The notes beneath the pieces are model-generated. The model was given only the letters and a program-made list of their open reading frames with translations. It was not told the origin of the DNA and did not search any database. From the NCBI RefSeq assembly GCF_010993705.1, contig NZ_WOFO01000002.1, forward strand, positions 124,001 through 188,000: a stretch of 64,000 nt of DNA, in the 5' to 3' direction. The stretch's first letter is position 1; each line of letters begins with the position of its first letter. A program made the translations under genes and the position numbers. Shown here in pieces: positions 54,091 through 63,294 of the stretch. The stretch comes from Cyclobacterium sp. SYSU L10401. GTDB lineage: Bacteria > Bacteroidota > Bacteroidia > Cytophagales > Cyclobacteriaceae.

Positions 54091-54798
54091 ATGATAAAAT
54101 GTTTCCTTTTATTTTTTTTCATCTTAGCCCGGGTTTCATTCATCTATGGCCAAACCACGGCCAATAAAGCCTTCACCAGCCAGTATGAACAGGTAATCCA
54201 ATGGTCTCCGGAAATCAATACCGGAAGCCACTATGTAGAAAAGAGGAGATCTCTGGATGGGCATCCCTATTACTCCAGCACAAAAATGGAAAATGGCACC
54301 CTGTCTATCAGCGGTTTTATTTTTGAAAATATCCCGCTGCAATATGAAATATGGGATGACCTGATACTTTCATTTTCCCCTACTTTCAAACAAAAGATGA
54401 TTTTAAATCATGCTAAAATTGAATACATCGTGTTACATGATGGAACTGTATTTGTTAAAAAAAATCAACCCGAAGGGTTTATTTTTCACAAAAATGGATT
54501 TTATCGGGAAATCGTCAAGGGTCACACCGGCCTTTATTGCAAGCACCGCAAACAAAGAAAGCAGGAAACGTCTACTTCAGCATTAGTCAGGAGTTATGAG
54601 GAGGTGCAGAAATACTTTTTTGAAATGAACGGCCAATTGATACCGGTGCCGGCGAAAAGAAGAATTTTTCCACTTTTGCAAATAGACAAGAGAACAACTA
54701 AAAGGCAATTACGGAAAGATGGGCTGCGTTTCAGAAAAAATAAAGAAGCCTACCTAAAGACTTTGGTAATCCTGGCAAATGAAAAAAGTCAAAAATGA
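54091..54798 (+). CDS. Exported protein of unknown function, first gene of receptor operon
   Basis: The protein has 235 residues with a signal peptide (MIKCFLLFFFILARVSFIYG). The mature part is rich in aromatic and basic residues (HYVEKRRSLDGHPYYSS, YCKHRKQRKQE) with a charged tail. I recognise no family. Its stop overlaps the TonB receptor start by 4 bp (ATGA), so it is almost certainly made with the receptor. It may be a periplasmic accessory to uptake or signalling. Confidence 0.65.
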   Translation: MIKCFLLFFFILARVSFIYGQTTANKAFTSQYEQVIQWSPEINTGSHYVEKRRSLDGHPYYSSTKMENGTLSISGFIFENIPLQYEIWDDLILSFSPTFKQKMILNHAKIEYIVLHDGTVFVKKNQPEGFIFHKNGFYREIVKGHTGLYCKHRKQRKQETSTSALVRSYEEVQKYFFEMNGQLIPVPAKRRIFPLLQIDKRTTKRQLRKDGLRFRKNKEAYLKTLVILANEKSQK

Positions 54799-57554
54799 GT
54801 AAAAAGATACTTTCGGTAATTTTTCTTTGTCTCGTGGCAAGCTTCCTCAGCAGGGCCCAAACACCTCAAAAGGAACGCATCAGCGGTATCTTTGCGGGCT
54901 TGGAATTCGAGCGTTTTGCACAGATGGTTGAAAACAAAACCTCCTATCGGTTTTTCTTTAAAACCGAGGATGTCAAAGGAATTGTTGTCAACCTCAATGC
55001 CTATGACAGTCCGATAGGAGACTTATTACGGGAAATACTAACGCCTGAAGAGATTTTTTTCACCATTGACCCAGAACAAAGGATTTTCCTTAGTAAACAA
55101 AAACGATTGGAAATAGGCCTTCCGGCAGATTTCTTCCAAATCAAACAGGAAAGTGTTGAACCCAATGAGATTGAAGCAAGCCTTTCGGAAAATGCCAACC
55201 AGGATTTTGCTAAAAACCGGTTATGGGAAGTCGGCCAAGCCAACACCAATCCATCAAAACCAAATGCCCGCCTAAAAGGTATGGTAAAGAGCGTGGAATC
55301 TGGAGAACCCATAATCGGCGCCCTGGTCTACACTTCTGGACAAGATGCCAAATCCATTACGGACGAGTCAGGGCAATATGAAATAACGCTGCCTAAAGGA
55401 AGACATACCTTGATTTTTCAAAATTTTGGCGCTTATCAGGAACAACGTCAAATCAACCTTTTGGGAGATGGACAGCTTGATGTAGCCATGGATGACAATA
55501 TCATTTCCCTTTCAGCAGTCACCGTTACTTCCGAAAAGTCTGCCAATATTGAAAGACCGGAAATGGGTCTGGCCAATATTACAGTGCAATCTTTAAAAAA
55601 ACTACCCTCAGTCCTCGGAGAAGTGGATGTATTGAGGGCTGTTTTGACCTTACCGGGGGTGAAAACGGTGGGCGAAGCCAGCGCGGGGTTTAATGTCAGG
55701 GGCGGTGCTGCTGACCAAAACCTGATTTTATACAATGAAGCAACCATTTATAACCCTACTCACCTTTTTGGAATGTTTTCCGCCTTTAATCCCGATATGA
55801 TTGAAGGGGTAGATCTTTACAAAGCAGGCATTCCGGTACAATTCGGTGGAAGGCTCTCTTCTGTACTGGATGTGAAAAGCAAATTTGGAAACAAAGAAAA
55901 ATTACAAGGTGGAGGAGGAATTGGTCTGATGACCAGCAGACTATTCCTGGAGGGTCCGTTATCTGAAAAAACTACCTTTGCTTTAGGAGGCAGAGGCACC
56001 TATTCAAATTGGCTTTTCGGGTTTTTGGATGAAACATCTGGGTTTAGCGAAAGCAGGGCTTCTTTTCATGATTTAAATTTGAATTTCCGACACGCAGCAG
56101 ATCCAAACAACGAGTTCACGATCTCTGCATATTGGAGTCAGGATGCTTTTCGTTTTGACACGGATACCTTGTATGATTACCACAACCTGAACCTCAATAT
56201 GGGCTGGACCCATTTTTTCAATGATAAACTGGAGGGTCATTTCCACCTGGGACATGATCAGTACGGCTTTGGTATCTTAAGTCAGCAGGATTCACTTAAT
56301 GCTTTTCAATTCGGATTTTCTATGGATCAAAGCAGTTGGAAAAACCACTTTACCTATGAACTCAACGAGAAACACCAGCTCAGTTTCGGGATGAATCACA
56401 TTTTTTATAACCTCAATCCTGGAAAACAAAGGCCACAGGGTCCGGAGTCTATCGTTTTAAATGAGAGGGTAAATAGGGAGAAAGCACTTGAATCCGCATT
56501 TTATGTTGGGGATGAATTTGAGGTGGATCCAAAATTGCTCATTAATTATGGGCTGAGGTATGTCATATACAACTACCTTGGTCCTAACACCCTCAATCAA
56601 TACCCCAATCAGACCATCAGGACTGATGATACCAAAACTGGCGAAATTAGCTATGGAGCCGGTAAAATTATCCAAACTTATCAGGGTCCAGAGGTGAGGA
56701 TATCTGCCAGGTATGCCATAGACAATTTCACTTCCATCAAAGCAGGGTTCAACACCATGAGGCAGCATCTGCACATGTTGACCAATACCGCAGCCATAGC
56801 CCCCACCGACACCTGGAAATTAAGTGATCCCTTCATGAGACCTCAGACGGGAAACCAATTTGCTTTAGGATATTTCAAAAACTTTAAAAACAACACCATT
56901 GAAACCTCTGCGGAAGTTTACTACCGCAAAATGAAAAACCTGGTCGACTTCAGAAGTGGTGCTACCCTGATATTGAATAATGAACTGGAACAAGATGTAC
57001 TCAATACCCGTGGCCAGGCTTACGGCATTGAATTAATGGCTAAAAAAAATGAAGGAAAGCTGAATGGATGGGTCAGTTATACCTATTCCAGGTCCTTGCT
57101 GGAAACCAACCCCAACGAATGGGGAGAAAGGGTAAACTCAGGAAAATGGTACCCCAGTAATTTTGATCAACCTCATGATATCATGATTGCAGGGAATTTT
57201 GAGTTTACCCAACGAATCAATACTTCTATCAACGCCAACTACAGCACAGGCAGACCCATAACCTATCCGGTGGCCAAATTCAATTACAATGGATCAGATC
57301 GGGTATTTTATTCGGAAAGAAATGCTTACAGGATCCCGGATTATTTCAGAGTGGACCTTTCTTTTAATATTGAAGGCAACCATAAAATCCGCAAGCTTGC
57401 CCATGCTTCCTGGTCGCTGGGAATCTATAATTTACTAGGCAGGGCCAACCCCTATTCCATTTATTTCTCTCCGGAAAACGGATCCATACAGGGGTATAAA
57501 TTATCTATTTTTGCCAGGCCCATCCCTTTTATCACCTATAATTTCAAGTTTTAA
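54795..57554 (+). CDS. TonB-dependent receptor with STN domain
   Basis: The protein has 919 residues with a signal peptide (to about residue 21). Residues about 30-105 are an STN (secretin/TonB short) domain (FAQMVENKTSYRFFFKTEDVKG), then a CarboxypepD_reg domain (about 155-245, RLKGMVKSVESGEPIIGALVY) and a plug (about 265-370, FNVRGGAADQNLILYNEATIYNPTH in part). The barrel ends FITYNFKF with a terminal Phe. STN domains often couple to an anti-sigma FecR protein, but none is adjacent. Partner genes downstream are DUF4249 and an MG2/plug-like protein, not SusD. Confidence 0.92.
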   Translation: MSKKILSVIFLCLVASFLSRAQTPQKERISGIFAGLEFERFAQMVENKTSYRFFFKTEDVKGIVVNLNAYDSPIGDLLREILTPEEIFFTIDPEQRIFLSKQKRLEIGLPADFFQIKQESVEPNEIEASLSENANQDFAKNRLWEVGQANTNPSKPNARLKGMVKSVESGEPIIGALVYTSGQDAKSITDESGQYEITLPKGRHTLIFQNFGAYQEQRQINLLGDGQLDVAMDDNIISLSAVTVTSEKSANIERPEMGLANITVQSLKKLPSVLGEVDVLRAVLTLPGVKTVGEASAGFNVRGGAADQNLILYNEATIYNPTHLFGMFSAFNPDMIEGVDLYKAGIPVQFGGRLSSVLDVKSKFGNKEKLQGGGGIGLMTSRLFLEGPLSEKTTFALGGRGTYSNWLFGFLDETSGFSESRASFHDLNLNFRHAADPNNEFTISAYWSQDAFRFDTDTLYDYHNLNLNMGWTHFFNDKLEGHFHLGHDQYGFGILSQQDSLNAFQFGFSMDQSSWKNHFTYELNEKHQLSFGMNHIFYNLNPGKQRPQGPESIVLNERVNREKALESAFYVGDEFEVDPKLLINYGLRYVIYNYLGPNTLNQYPNQTIRTDDTKTGEISYGAGKIIQTYQGPEVRISARYAIDNFTSIKAGFNTMRQHLHMLTNTAAIAPTDTWKLSDPFMRPQTGNQFALGYFKNFKNNTIETSAEVYYRKMKNLVDFRSGATLILNNELEQDVLNTRGQAYGIELMAKKNEGKLNGWVSYTYSRSLLETNPNEWGERVNSGKWYPSNFDQPHDIMIAGNFEFTQRINTSINANYSTGRPITYPVAKFNYNGSDRVFYSERNAYRIPDYFRVDLSFNIEGNHKIRKLAHASWSLGIYNLLGRANPYSIYFSPENGSIQGYKLSIFARPIPFITYNFKF

Positions 57555-58711
57555 TGGATGTCCTCTTGAACAAAACCACTTACTACATCATTGGTATCCT
57601 GCTATTAACCAACTTGGGATGCAGGGAACCATTTTTTCCTGAAATCAGTGACTTTGAAGATAACATATTGGTAGTCGAAGGATACATAGAGGTGGGCGGA
57701 GGCACCACACAGATCAACCTGAGCAGTACCTCCTCCTTGTACGCCGATGGTACTGCTTCACGTTTCCCAGGTGCTGAGGTGGTGGTTCTGGGAGAAAGGG
57801 AAGGTAGGTGGTCCCTACAGTCCATGGGAAATGGGCAATTCCAGCTCTCCGAAAATCTACCCGAAAATCAAAATTATTCCCTAAGTATACACCTGGAAAA
57901 CGGGGAAAGGTACCTATCTGAAATGATCAGCCCACTGATTTCTCCGGAATTTGACATCAGCTACACCAAACAAGAAGGAGATGTACAGGTATATTCCAAT
58001 ACCCGGGGAGATGAACAATCCGAGTTTTTCCTTTGGGTTTATGAGGAAACCTGGATGTACCGGACGCCTCAAATTTCTTATTTCAATTACGACGATGCGA
58101 GTGGCAATATGGTGCTGATCGACCAGGAAGACCTGACTTACCGCTGCTGGAATTTTGATCAGTCCAGAAGAGTTATTTTGGAAGCTTCTTCCAGATTTGA
58201 GGATAACCGGATTTTTCAAAAGGAGCTCCTAACCATAGATAGCCTTTCCGAAAAGCTGGGAATTCGCTACCGGATCCATGCCAGGCAATATGTACTGGAC
58301 AGAGAAGCTTATGTGTTTTGGGAAGGAATCCGTAGAAATTCGGATGATATAGGCAGCATTTTTAGTCCTTTACCATCTGCGGTTAGCAGCAACATTTACC
58401 ATGTTGAAAACCCGGATATCCCGGTAATTGGCTACATCTCCGCAGGCATTTCCAGAGAGAAAGAATTGTACATCAATCGGGATGAGGTAAGTCCCTGGCG
58501 GACAGTTATTGGAGATTATCAGGGCTGCCTGATCGACACTGTAGCCATAGCCGACTATGATCAAAAATTTGGACAAGGTGAATATGTTCCCTTATACGAA
58601 GATTGTGAAACCTTTCCCTGCTCCGGTTTTTTTGCATCCACAGCCGGCTGTACAGATTGCAGAATCAGAGGAGGGACCACTATTAAACCTGACTATTGGA
58701 TAGATGAATAA
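57554..58711 (+). CDS. DUF4249 family lipoprotein
   Basis: The protein has 385 residues with a lipoprotein signal (LLLTNLGCREPF). The DUF4249 pattern is clear: a first beta domain (LVVEGYIEVGGGTTQINLSST) and a Cys-containing C-terminus (CETFPCSGFFASTAGCTDCRIRGGT in part). The family sits beside TonB receptors and is thought to be a surface lipoprotein. It starts on the last base of the receptor stop codon and overlaps the next gene by 8 bp. Confidence 0.88.
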   Translation: MDVLLNKTTYYIIGILLLTNLGCREPFFPEISDFEDNILVVEGYIEVGGGTTQINLSSTSSLYADGTASRFPGAEVVVLGEREGRWSLQSMGNGQFQLSENLPENQNYSLSIHLENGERYLSEMISPLISPEFDISYTKQEGDVQVYSNTRGDEQSEFFLWVYEETWMYRTPQISYFNYDDASGNMVLIDQEDLTYRCWNFDQSRRVILEASSRFEDNRIFQKELLTIDSLSEKLGIRYRIHARQYVLDREAYVFWEGIRRNSDDIGSIFSPLPSAVSSNIYHVENPDIPVIGYISAGISREKELYINRDEVSPWRTVIGDYQGCLIDTVAIADYDQKFGQGEYVPLYEDCETFPCSGFFASTAGCTDCRIRGGTTIKPDYWIDE

Positions 58712-60335
58712 AATCATGCGCTACAGACAAGTTTTTTCCGGCAAAATCTTAAGCCTCTGGGCGATATTGCTACTTATTGCCCAGGTGGATCTGAAGGGGC
58801 AATCCAGCAGTAACATTCCTGAAGAAGAGGTGGCTGTACATGTATCCAATCCCATTTTACTAACCGAAGAACAGCTATGGATGGATGTCAAGGTCATGGC
58901 AGGCAACAATCCAAGCCCTTCCAGAGTAATCTATTTGGAAATGCTGGACAGGCAGGGCGTACCTGTAATCCAGGAGATGGCCCTATTGAAAAACGGAAGA
59001 GCTCAGACCTATTTAAATATCCCTTCCACTATTGATTCAGACCACTACCTGCTCCGGGTATATACCAGGATCAGCCCTTATACTTCAGGAAGCAATGGGG
59101 TGTTTCAGGATATCCTTACCATAATCAACCCCAATAAACCACCCAAAATCACTGATAAATCCCGGGAGGGTTCCAATGAAGCAACAGGATATCCTCCCTT
59201 TACCGGCAGTATGGAAAAGGAAACTTCAGGCCAAATCAAAATTTCCCTTCCCAAAACCCATTTGCACTCGGTTGTCATACGCAAGGCCAACCCGCCCATT
59301 CAGCCAGAGGTACCTCTTGATTTCGACAAAATGTATGGAGAAATCCCTTCAGATTCCAAACTCATTCCCGAGCTATACGGACATATCATCAAAGGAAGGG
59401 TATTGGATAAAACTGCTGATCCGGAGAGCATTTATTACCTGACCGCTCATGGCAAACAATTTCAGCTTTTTATCAGCAGACCGGATAGTACCGGCAATTG
59501 CTATTTTGAAACCGGCAACTTTCTGCATTACGACTACGTCATCATTCAGGCTTCTTCGGCTGAAGAACAGGTAAATTTTATCCTGGACTCTCCCTTTTGG
59601 GAAGTAAGGCCAGATGAAAGCTTTGAACTACCCGAATTGATCATGAATCCGGAGGACAGGGAATTCCTGGAAGAACGCTTGCTGGCAAGGGCAAGTCAGC
59701 AGTATTACCTGGCGCCGGAAAAAGTGACCCGGGATTCCATTCCATTTCAGTTTGTAACGGACTACAGCTATCTGCTAGACGATTACAATCGTTTTGAGGA
59801 GGTTGCCACGGTCATCCGGGAATACGTGCCTACAGTGCTGGTAAGGAGCCAAAATAAAAATACCATCTTTAAAAACTACAATATTCCCTTTGATGAGGTT
59901 TTCCAGGAAAACCCGCTGTTACTGGTGGATGGCATGCCTGTTTTTGAAAGTGATGATTTTGCTTCCTTCCATCCCAAAAATATCCGGAAAATGGATATTA
60001 TCAACAGGAATTTTTACCTGAATGATCACAGGTTCAATGGTCTGATCAGTTTGAGTTCTTTTGAAAATGACTTTGGCCAATTTCCATTGCCTGAGAAAGC
60101 ATTGTTCATCGAATACGAAGGACTACAATATCCGAAACGGTTCAAAAATGAAATCCGTAATCCGGAAAAGGAGTCTCATTTTCCTGATTTTCTCAACATC
60201 CTCTACCAGGGTACCGGAGAGGAGCTATATTTTAGCCCATCCCAGCTCCAGGGCCCATTTATCATGAGCATTCACTACCGGGACAGCCTGACTAACAGAT
60301 GGGAAAATGCAAAGTATCGGATCGATTTGGAATAA
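58704..60335 (+). CDS. Exported MG2-like / plug-like protein of the receptor operon
   Basis: The protein has 543 residues with a signal peptide (ILSLWAILLLIAQVDLKG). Residues about 30-135 resemble an MG2 domain of alpha-2-macroglobulin type (VHVSNPILLTEEQLWMDVKV). The C-terminal 150 residues resemble a receptor plug without a barrel (LLLVDGMPVFESDDF, then KMDIINRNF). Such proteins accompany DUF4249 and TonB receptor genes. It would be periplasmic or surface-facing. Function unknown; it is the last gene of the operon. Confidence 0.65.
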   Translation: MNKIMRYRQVFSGKILSLWAILLLIAQVDLKGQSSSNIPEEEVAVHVSNPILLTEEQLWMDVKVMAGNNPSPSRVIYLEMLDRQGVPVIQEMALLKNGRAQTYLNIPSTIDSDHYLLRVYTRISPYTSGSNGVFQDILTIINPNKPPKITDKSREGSNEATGYPPFTGSMEKETSGQIKISLPKTHLHSVVIRKANPPIQPEVPLDFDKMYGEIPSDSKLIPELYGHIIKGRVLDKTADPESIYYLTAHGKQFQLFISRPDSTGNCYFETGNFLHYDYVIIQASSAEEQVNFILDSPFWEVRPDESFELPELIMNPEDREFLEERLLARASQQYYLAPEKVTRDSIPFQFVTDYSYLLDDYNRFEEVATVIREYVPTVLVRSQNKNTIFKNYNIPFDEVFQENPLLLVDGMPVFESDDFASFHPKNIRKMDIINRNFYLNDHRFNGLISLSSFENDFGQFPLPEKALFIEYEGLQYPKRFKNEIRNPEKESHFPDFLNILYQGTGEELYFSPSQLQGPFIMSIHYRDSLTNRWENAKYRIDLE

Positions 60336-60415
60336 AAACCGGCTGAGGTGATAAAAATCACAGGGTAGGGAAGTTTTTATGGTCAATTTTATGGTATCAA
60401 ATAAATAAAAATACC

Positions 60416-61063
60416 ATGAACGAAGAAGATATAATGACCATGCCTAGAATCGGCGACCAGGCTCCGGATTTTGAAGCCATGACAACTACGGGACCGATGA
60501 AATTTTCAGAATACATCAAAGACAGCTGGACCATTCTGTTCTCTCACCCAGCTGATTTCACGCCTGTTTGCACCACAGAAATGAGTGGGTTTGCATTGGA
60601 ACAAAATTTCTTCGATGAGAAGAAAACCAAATTGATAGGATTAAGTATAGATTCTATTCATTCCCACATTGCCTGGGTAAATAATGTGAAAAAAAATACA
60701 GGTGTCTTGTTTGAATTTCCCATTATCGCAGACATTGACATGAAGGTCTCCAAAAAATACGGCATGCTCCAACCTGGAGAAAGTGAAACGGCAGCCGTGA
60801 GGGCCGTGTTTTTTATTGACCCTAAAGGGAAAATAAGATTGATCATGTACTACCCCCTGAATGTAGGAAGGAATATGGATGAAATAAAAAGGTCGCTGGT
60901 GGCCTTACAAACGGCTGACAAATACAAGGTAGCCATGCCTCTGGACTGGCGGGAAGGGGATAAAGTTATTGTTCCGCCGCCAAAAACCGTAGCTGAAATG
61001 CAAGAGCGGGAAAACAGTGATTTGGAAATGGTAGATTTCTACCTGGCCAAAAAAAGCATTTAA
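60416..61063 (+). CDS. 1-Cys (Prx6-type) peroxiredoxin
   Basis: The protein has 215 residues. The peroxidatic site is ADFTPVCTTE with Cys52, and MSGFALEQNFFDEKKTKLIGLSID continues the Prx6 fold. The long C-terminal part (DWREGDKVIVPPPKT) is the Prx6 dimer domain. There is no resolving Cys in the usual place. It reduces peroxides in the cytoplasm. An ATGGTAT/ATACCAT dyad (60391-60397, 60411-60417) overlaps the start codon; later ATGs at 60434 or 60440 are alternatives. A strong terminator follows. Confidence 0.93.
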   Translation: MNEEDIMTMPRIGDQAPDFEAMTTTGPMKFSEYIKDSWTILFSHPADFTPVCTTEMSGFALEQNFFDEKKTKLIGLSIDSIHSHIAWVNNVKKNTGVLFEFPIIADIDMKVSKKYGMLQPGESETAAVRAVFFIDPKGKIRLIMYYPLNVGRNMDEIKRSLVALQTADKYKVAMPLDWREGDKVIVPPPKTVAEMQERENSDLEMVDFYLAKKSI

Positions 61064-61082
61064 AATCAATCACTCATTAAAT

Positions 61083-61116
61083 AAACAGGCAGGCCTGAAA
61101 AGGGTCTGCCTGTTTT
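61083..61116 (+). terminator. Rho-independent terminator after the peroxiredoxin
   Basis: AAACAGGCAG (61083-61092) pairs with CTGCCTGTTT (61106-61115), extended inward by three further pairs, and is followed by TTTTGTTT. It is 19 bp after the stop codon. Confidence 0.85.
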
Positions 61117-61706
61117 GTTTCAATTGGGAATATTTTTTACTCATGGAATAATATCGTTTCAGTGGCCTTCATTTGATTATTGGCAGCCCAATGCCAGAAG
61201 ATTTAGTAATTGATGAAGAAGGCACTCTTTTTCGTTCTTTAATAATTGCCTAGACAGTGGCAATTGAAGCAGGGAGACTGATCCTAAAATTATAACTATT
61301 ATTATAACCAATAAATCGTTACCAAATCCTCTTCAATAAGAAATAGCACTCCAAAATCCCCGAGTTTAGCCAAAATTGAGGAAATGTAAGGACCTATGAT
61401 TTTTAATTGTGTTCGGGAATCAAAAAACTCAAATGATTTATCGGATTTGATTAGCCCTGAAAAACAAGAAGCGAATCATAGGGGAAAAATATGACAGGAA
61501 GTATGGGGCGTTTTTGGTGAAATCTGGAATCGTGCCATCAATATTGGCCAAAGCAAATGATGCTCCCCTAGCCTGCTAATAGGTGTACGGAGGTATGCTT
61601 TGCCCCATAGATGGTAAAATCCTGAGTTTTGGAGTAAATGCAGGGAAATGATTCAACCTGGTATCAACATCGGAAACAGCTAGAAATCACCCATCGCTCC
61701 CGTTGT
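61117..61706. other. 590-bp gap with no intact gene
   Basis: No complete gene is seen in any frame. Short open stretches lack starts and known motifs. One perfect 7-bp dyad lies at 61244-61265 (AATTGCC-tagacagt-GGCAATT). The location between a terminator and a REP-like element beside gene fragments suggests a decayed region. Confidence 0.5.
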
Positions 61707-61755
61707 CAGGGTTACAAACCCTGTTTATCTGGATTCGACATGGCAAATGTCGAAT
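61707..61755. repeat. Double hairpin, REP-like element
   Basis: Two perfect hairpins lie 9 bp apart: CAGGGTT-aca-AACCCTG (61707-61723) and ATTCGACAT-ggcaa-ATGTCGAAT (61733-61755). There is no T-run on either strand. Paired short hairpins in a gap are typical of dispersed REP-type repeats. It starts 19 bp after the DUF4407 fragment ends. Other copies were not found in this window. Confidence 0.55.
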
Positions 61756-61773
61756 AGCACGTTTTCTGCTGTT

Positions 61774-62043
61774 TTATTTTTCCCCAAGCATACCCAGTTC
61801 AAAATCCACACGTCGCGCCTTCCTTTTATCATACAAGTCATCATAAGCCTCCTTTCTTAATGCACTATCCCCGGATTTTTTGTGCCATTGCTCCTCTCCT
61901 GCCAGAACAATGCCTGCCTCATGGAAATCCAGCAACTGATCATAGGGCCCCCTATTGCCCATCAACTTAACCAGGATGGGTGCCATCTCGATCATGACAA
62001 ACAAAAAAATAATCATCCAGTTAGCCCAAAAAATAGCGGCATT
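61774..62043 (-). pseudogene. Fragment of a DUF4407 membrane protein (C-terminal part)
   Basis: About 90 residues, beginning NAAIFWANWMIIFLFVMIEM and continuing APILVKLMGNRGPYDQLLD, match the last membrane helix and tail of DUF4407 proteins, which normally have about 350 residues. The N-terminal helices are missing; the sequence just upstream reads into the end of the glycosyltransferase gene in another frame. The reading frame starting at 62094 is open by chance. This is a remnant, and its join at about 62043-62061 marks a deletion or recombination point. Confidence 0.65.
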
Positions 62044-62060
62044 TTTTAAGGTCAGACAAA

Positions 62061-63275
62061 TTATTCGTCTAAAACTTTCCGATAGGTTTCGCAAAGTTTG
62101 CCTACCAATTTCCTGTTGTCGAACCGTTGAGTAACGAAATCTATACCATTTTTGCCCATCTCGTCACGTAAAAGCTGGTTGTTTACCAAATGTTCGATTT
62201 TTTCAGCAAGTGCCTCAATATCCCTTTCAGGTACTAAAATCCCGGTTTGATTAACCAATATGCTCTCAGGAATTCCATTGTGAAAAGTGGAAATCACCGG
62301 AAGCCCCATTATCTGAGCTTCCTGAAGTACCAAGCCTTGCCCTTCTGTATTGCCGTCGGAAGCTGTTATACTTGGTAAAACGAAAATATCGGATACGGCA
62401 TAGAATTGCATTATTTCTTTCTGATCCCTGGGCCCGTGAAGAAAAACCCTGTCGGTTAAACCAAGTTCGTCAATTAATTCAACCAAATTATTGTACAATT
62501 CCCCACCACCGATAATATGGTATTCCAATCCGTGATTCACTGCCTGAGCTTTGCTAAATGCCATGATACTGTAATAAATTCCTTTTTTTTCTACCAGCCG
62601 GGCTACCGTTAATAGTTTTAGTCCGGACTTTTTTTCAGTATTTCTTTGCTGGGCCCAATCTTCCAGGTTTACACCAATGGGAATGGTACTTATTTTTTCC
62701 GCCGGAAAACCAAGCATTATGATCTTTTCTCTAAGGTAATTTGAAATGGTTATAAAATGGTCAAATTGGGGAATGATATTTTCATAATACCCTGCATCCA
62801 ACCTCTACCTGGTAGCATCGTAGCCATAAAAGGACAATATCATTTTTCCCGTGAAAATATCTAAACTTTTTCCATATACGGCTATTTTACCCATGGTGCC
62901 AAAATGGCAATGGATAATATCAAACGGTGGTCTATTAAGAAATGGAAGCAGCCTGAAAAACAGGTTAATTCTAAATCGGACAGGAATTTTTAAGGAAAGA
63001 ATCTTGCTGATTACTTCAATTTTTCCTGCATTTTTAAGAATATAGAATATGCATTTCAATTTGGCAACCAATTTATTTTCAGGCAGGTTTGGGGGTGAAA
63101 AAGTACGGCTTAATAACCCGTATTTTTTCACCTTTGGATGCACTTTACTTTCCCGGACTCTGCGGGAGGGAAATATTTCCACCTCATGTCCCTGATCAAT
63201 CAATCCCGTCACCTGATTCAGAATAAAGGTTTCGGATAGCTTGGGAAAAACCTCCACTATAAATGCAATCCTCAT
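62061..63275 (-). pseudogene. Family 4 glycosyltransferase interrupted by an in-frame TAG
   Basis: The first part (63275 to 62808, MRIAFIVEVFPKLSETFILN) is a GT4 N-terminal domain ending SFYGYDATR, then TAG at 62807-62805. The same frame continues RLDAGYYENIIPQFDHFITI to the GT-B donor-site domain (TVARLVEKKGIYYSIMAF, LVLQEAQIMGLPVIST, the E-x7-E region) and stops at 62061. Total length is 404 codons, normal for WcaL-like enzymes of surface polysaccharide synthesis. One base change would restore it. A TTG at 62801 could start the second half, but it would lack the acceptor domain. Confidence 0.8.
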
Positions 63276-63294
63276 GAGCAGGTTGTTTTGGATT

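Noticed and set aside
61180-61253. Short plus-strand peptide MPEDLVIDEEGTLFRSLIIA
   Set aside because: Ends after 20 codons and matches no family I know; probably chance.
61450-61600. Open stretch on the minus strand reading like a short peptide (ASFALANIDGTIPDF)
   Set aside because: No start codon, no known family and only about 40 codons; not enough to call a gene or a remnant.
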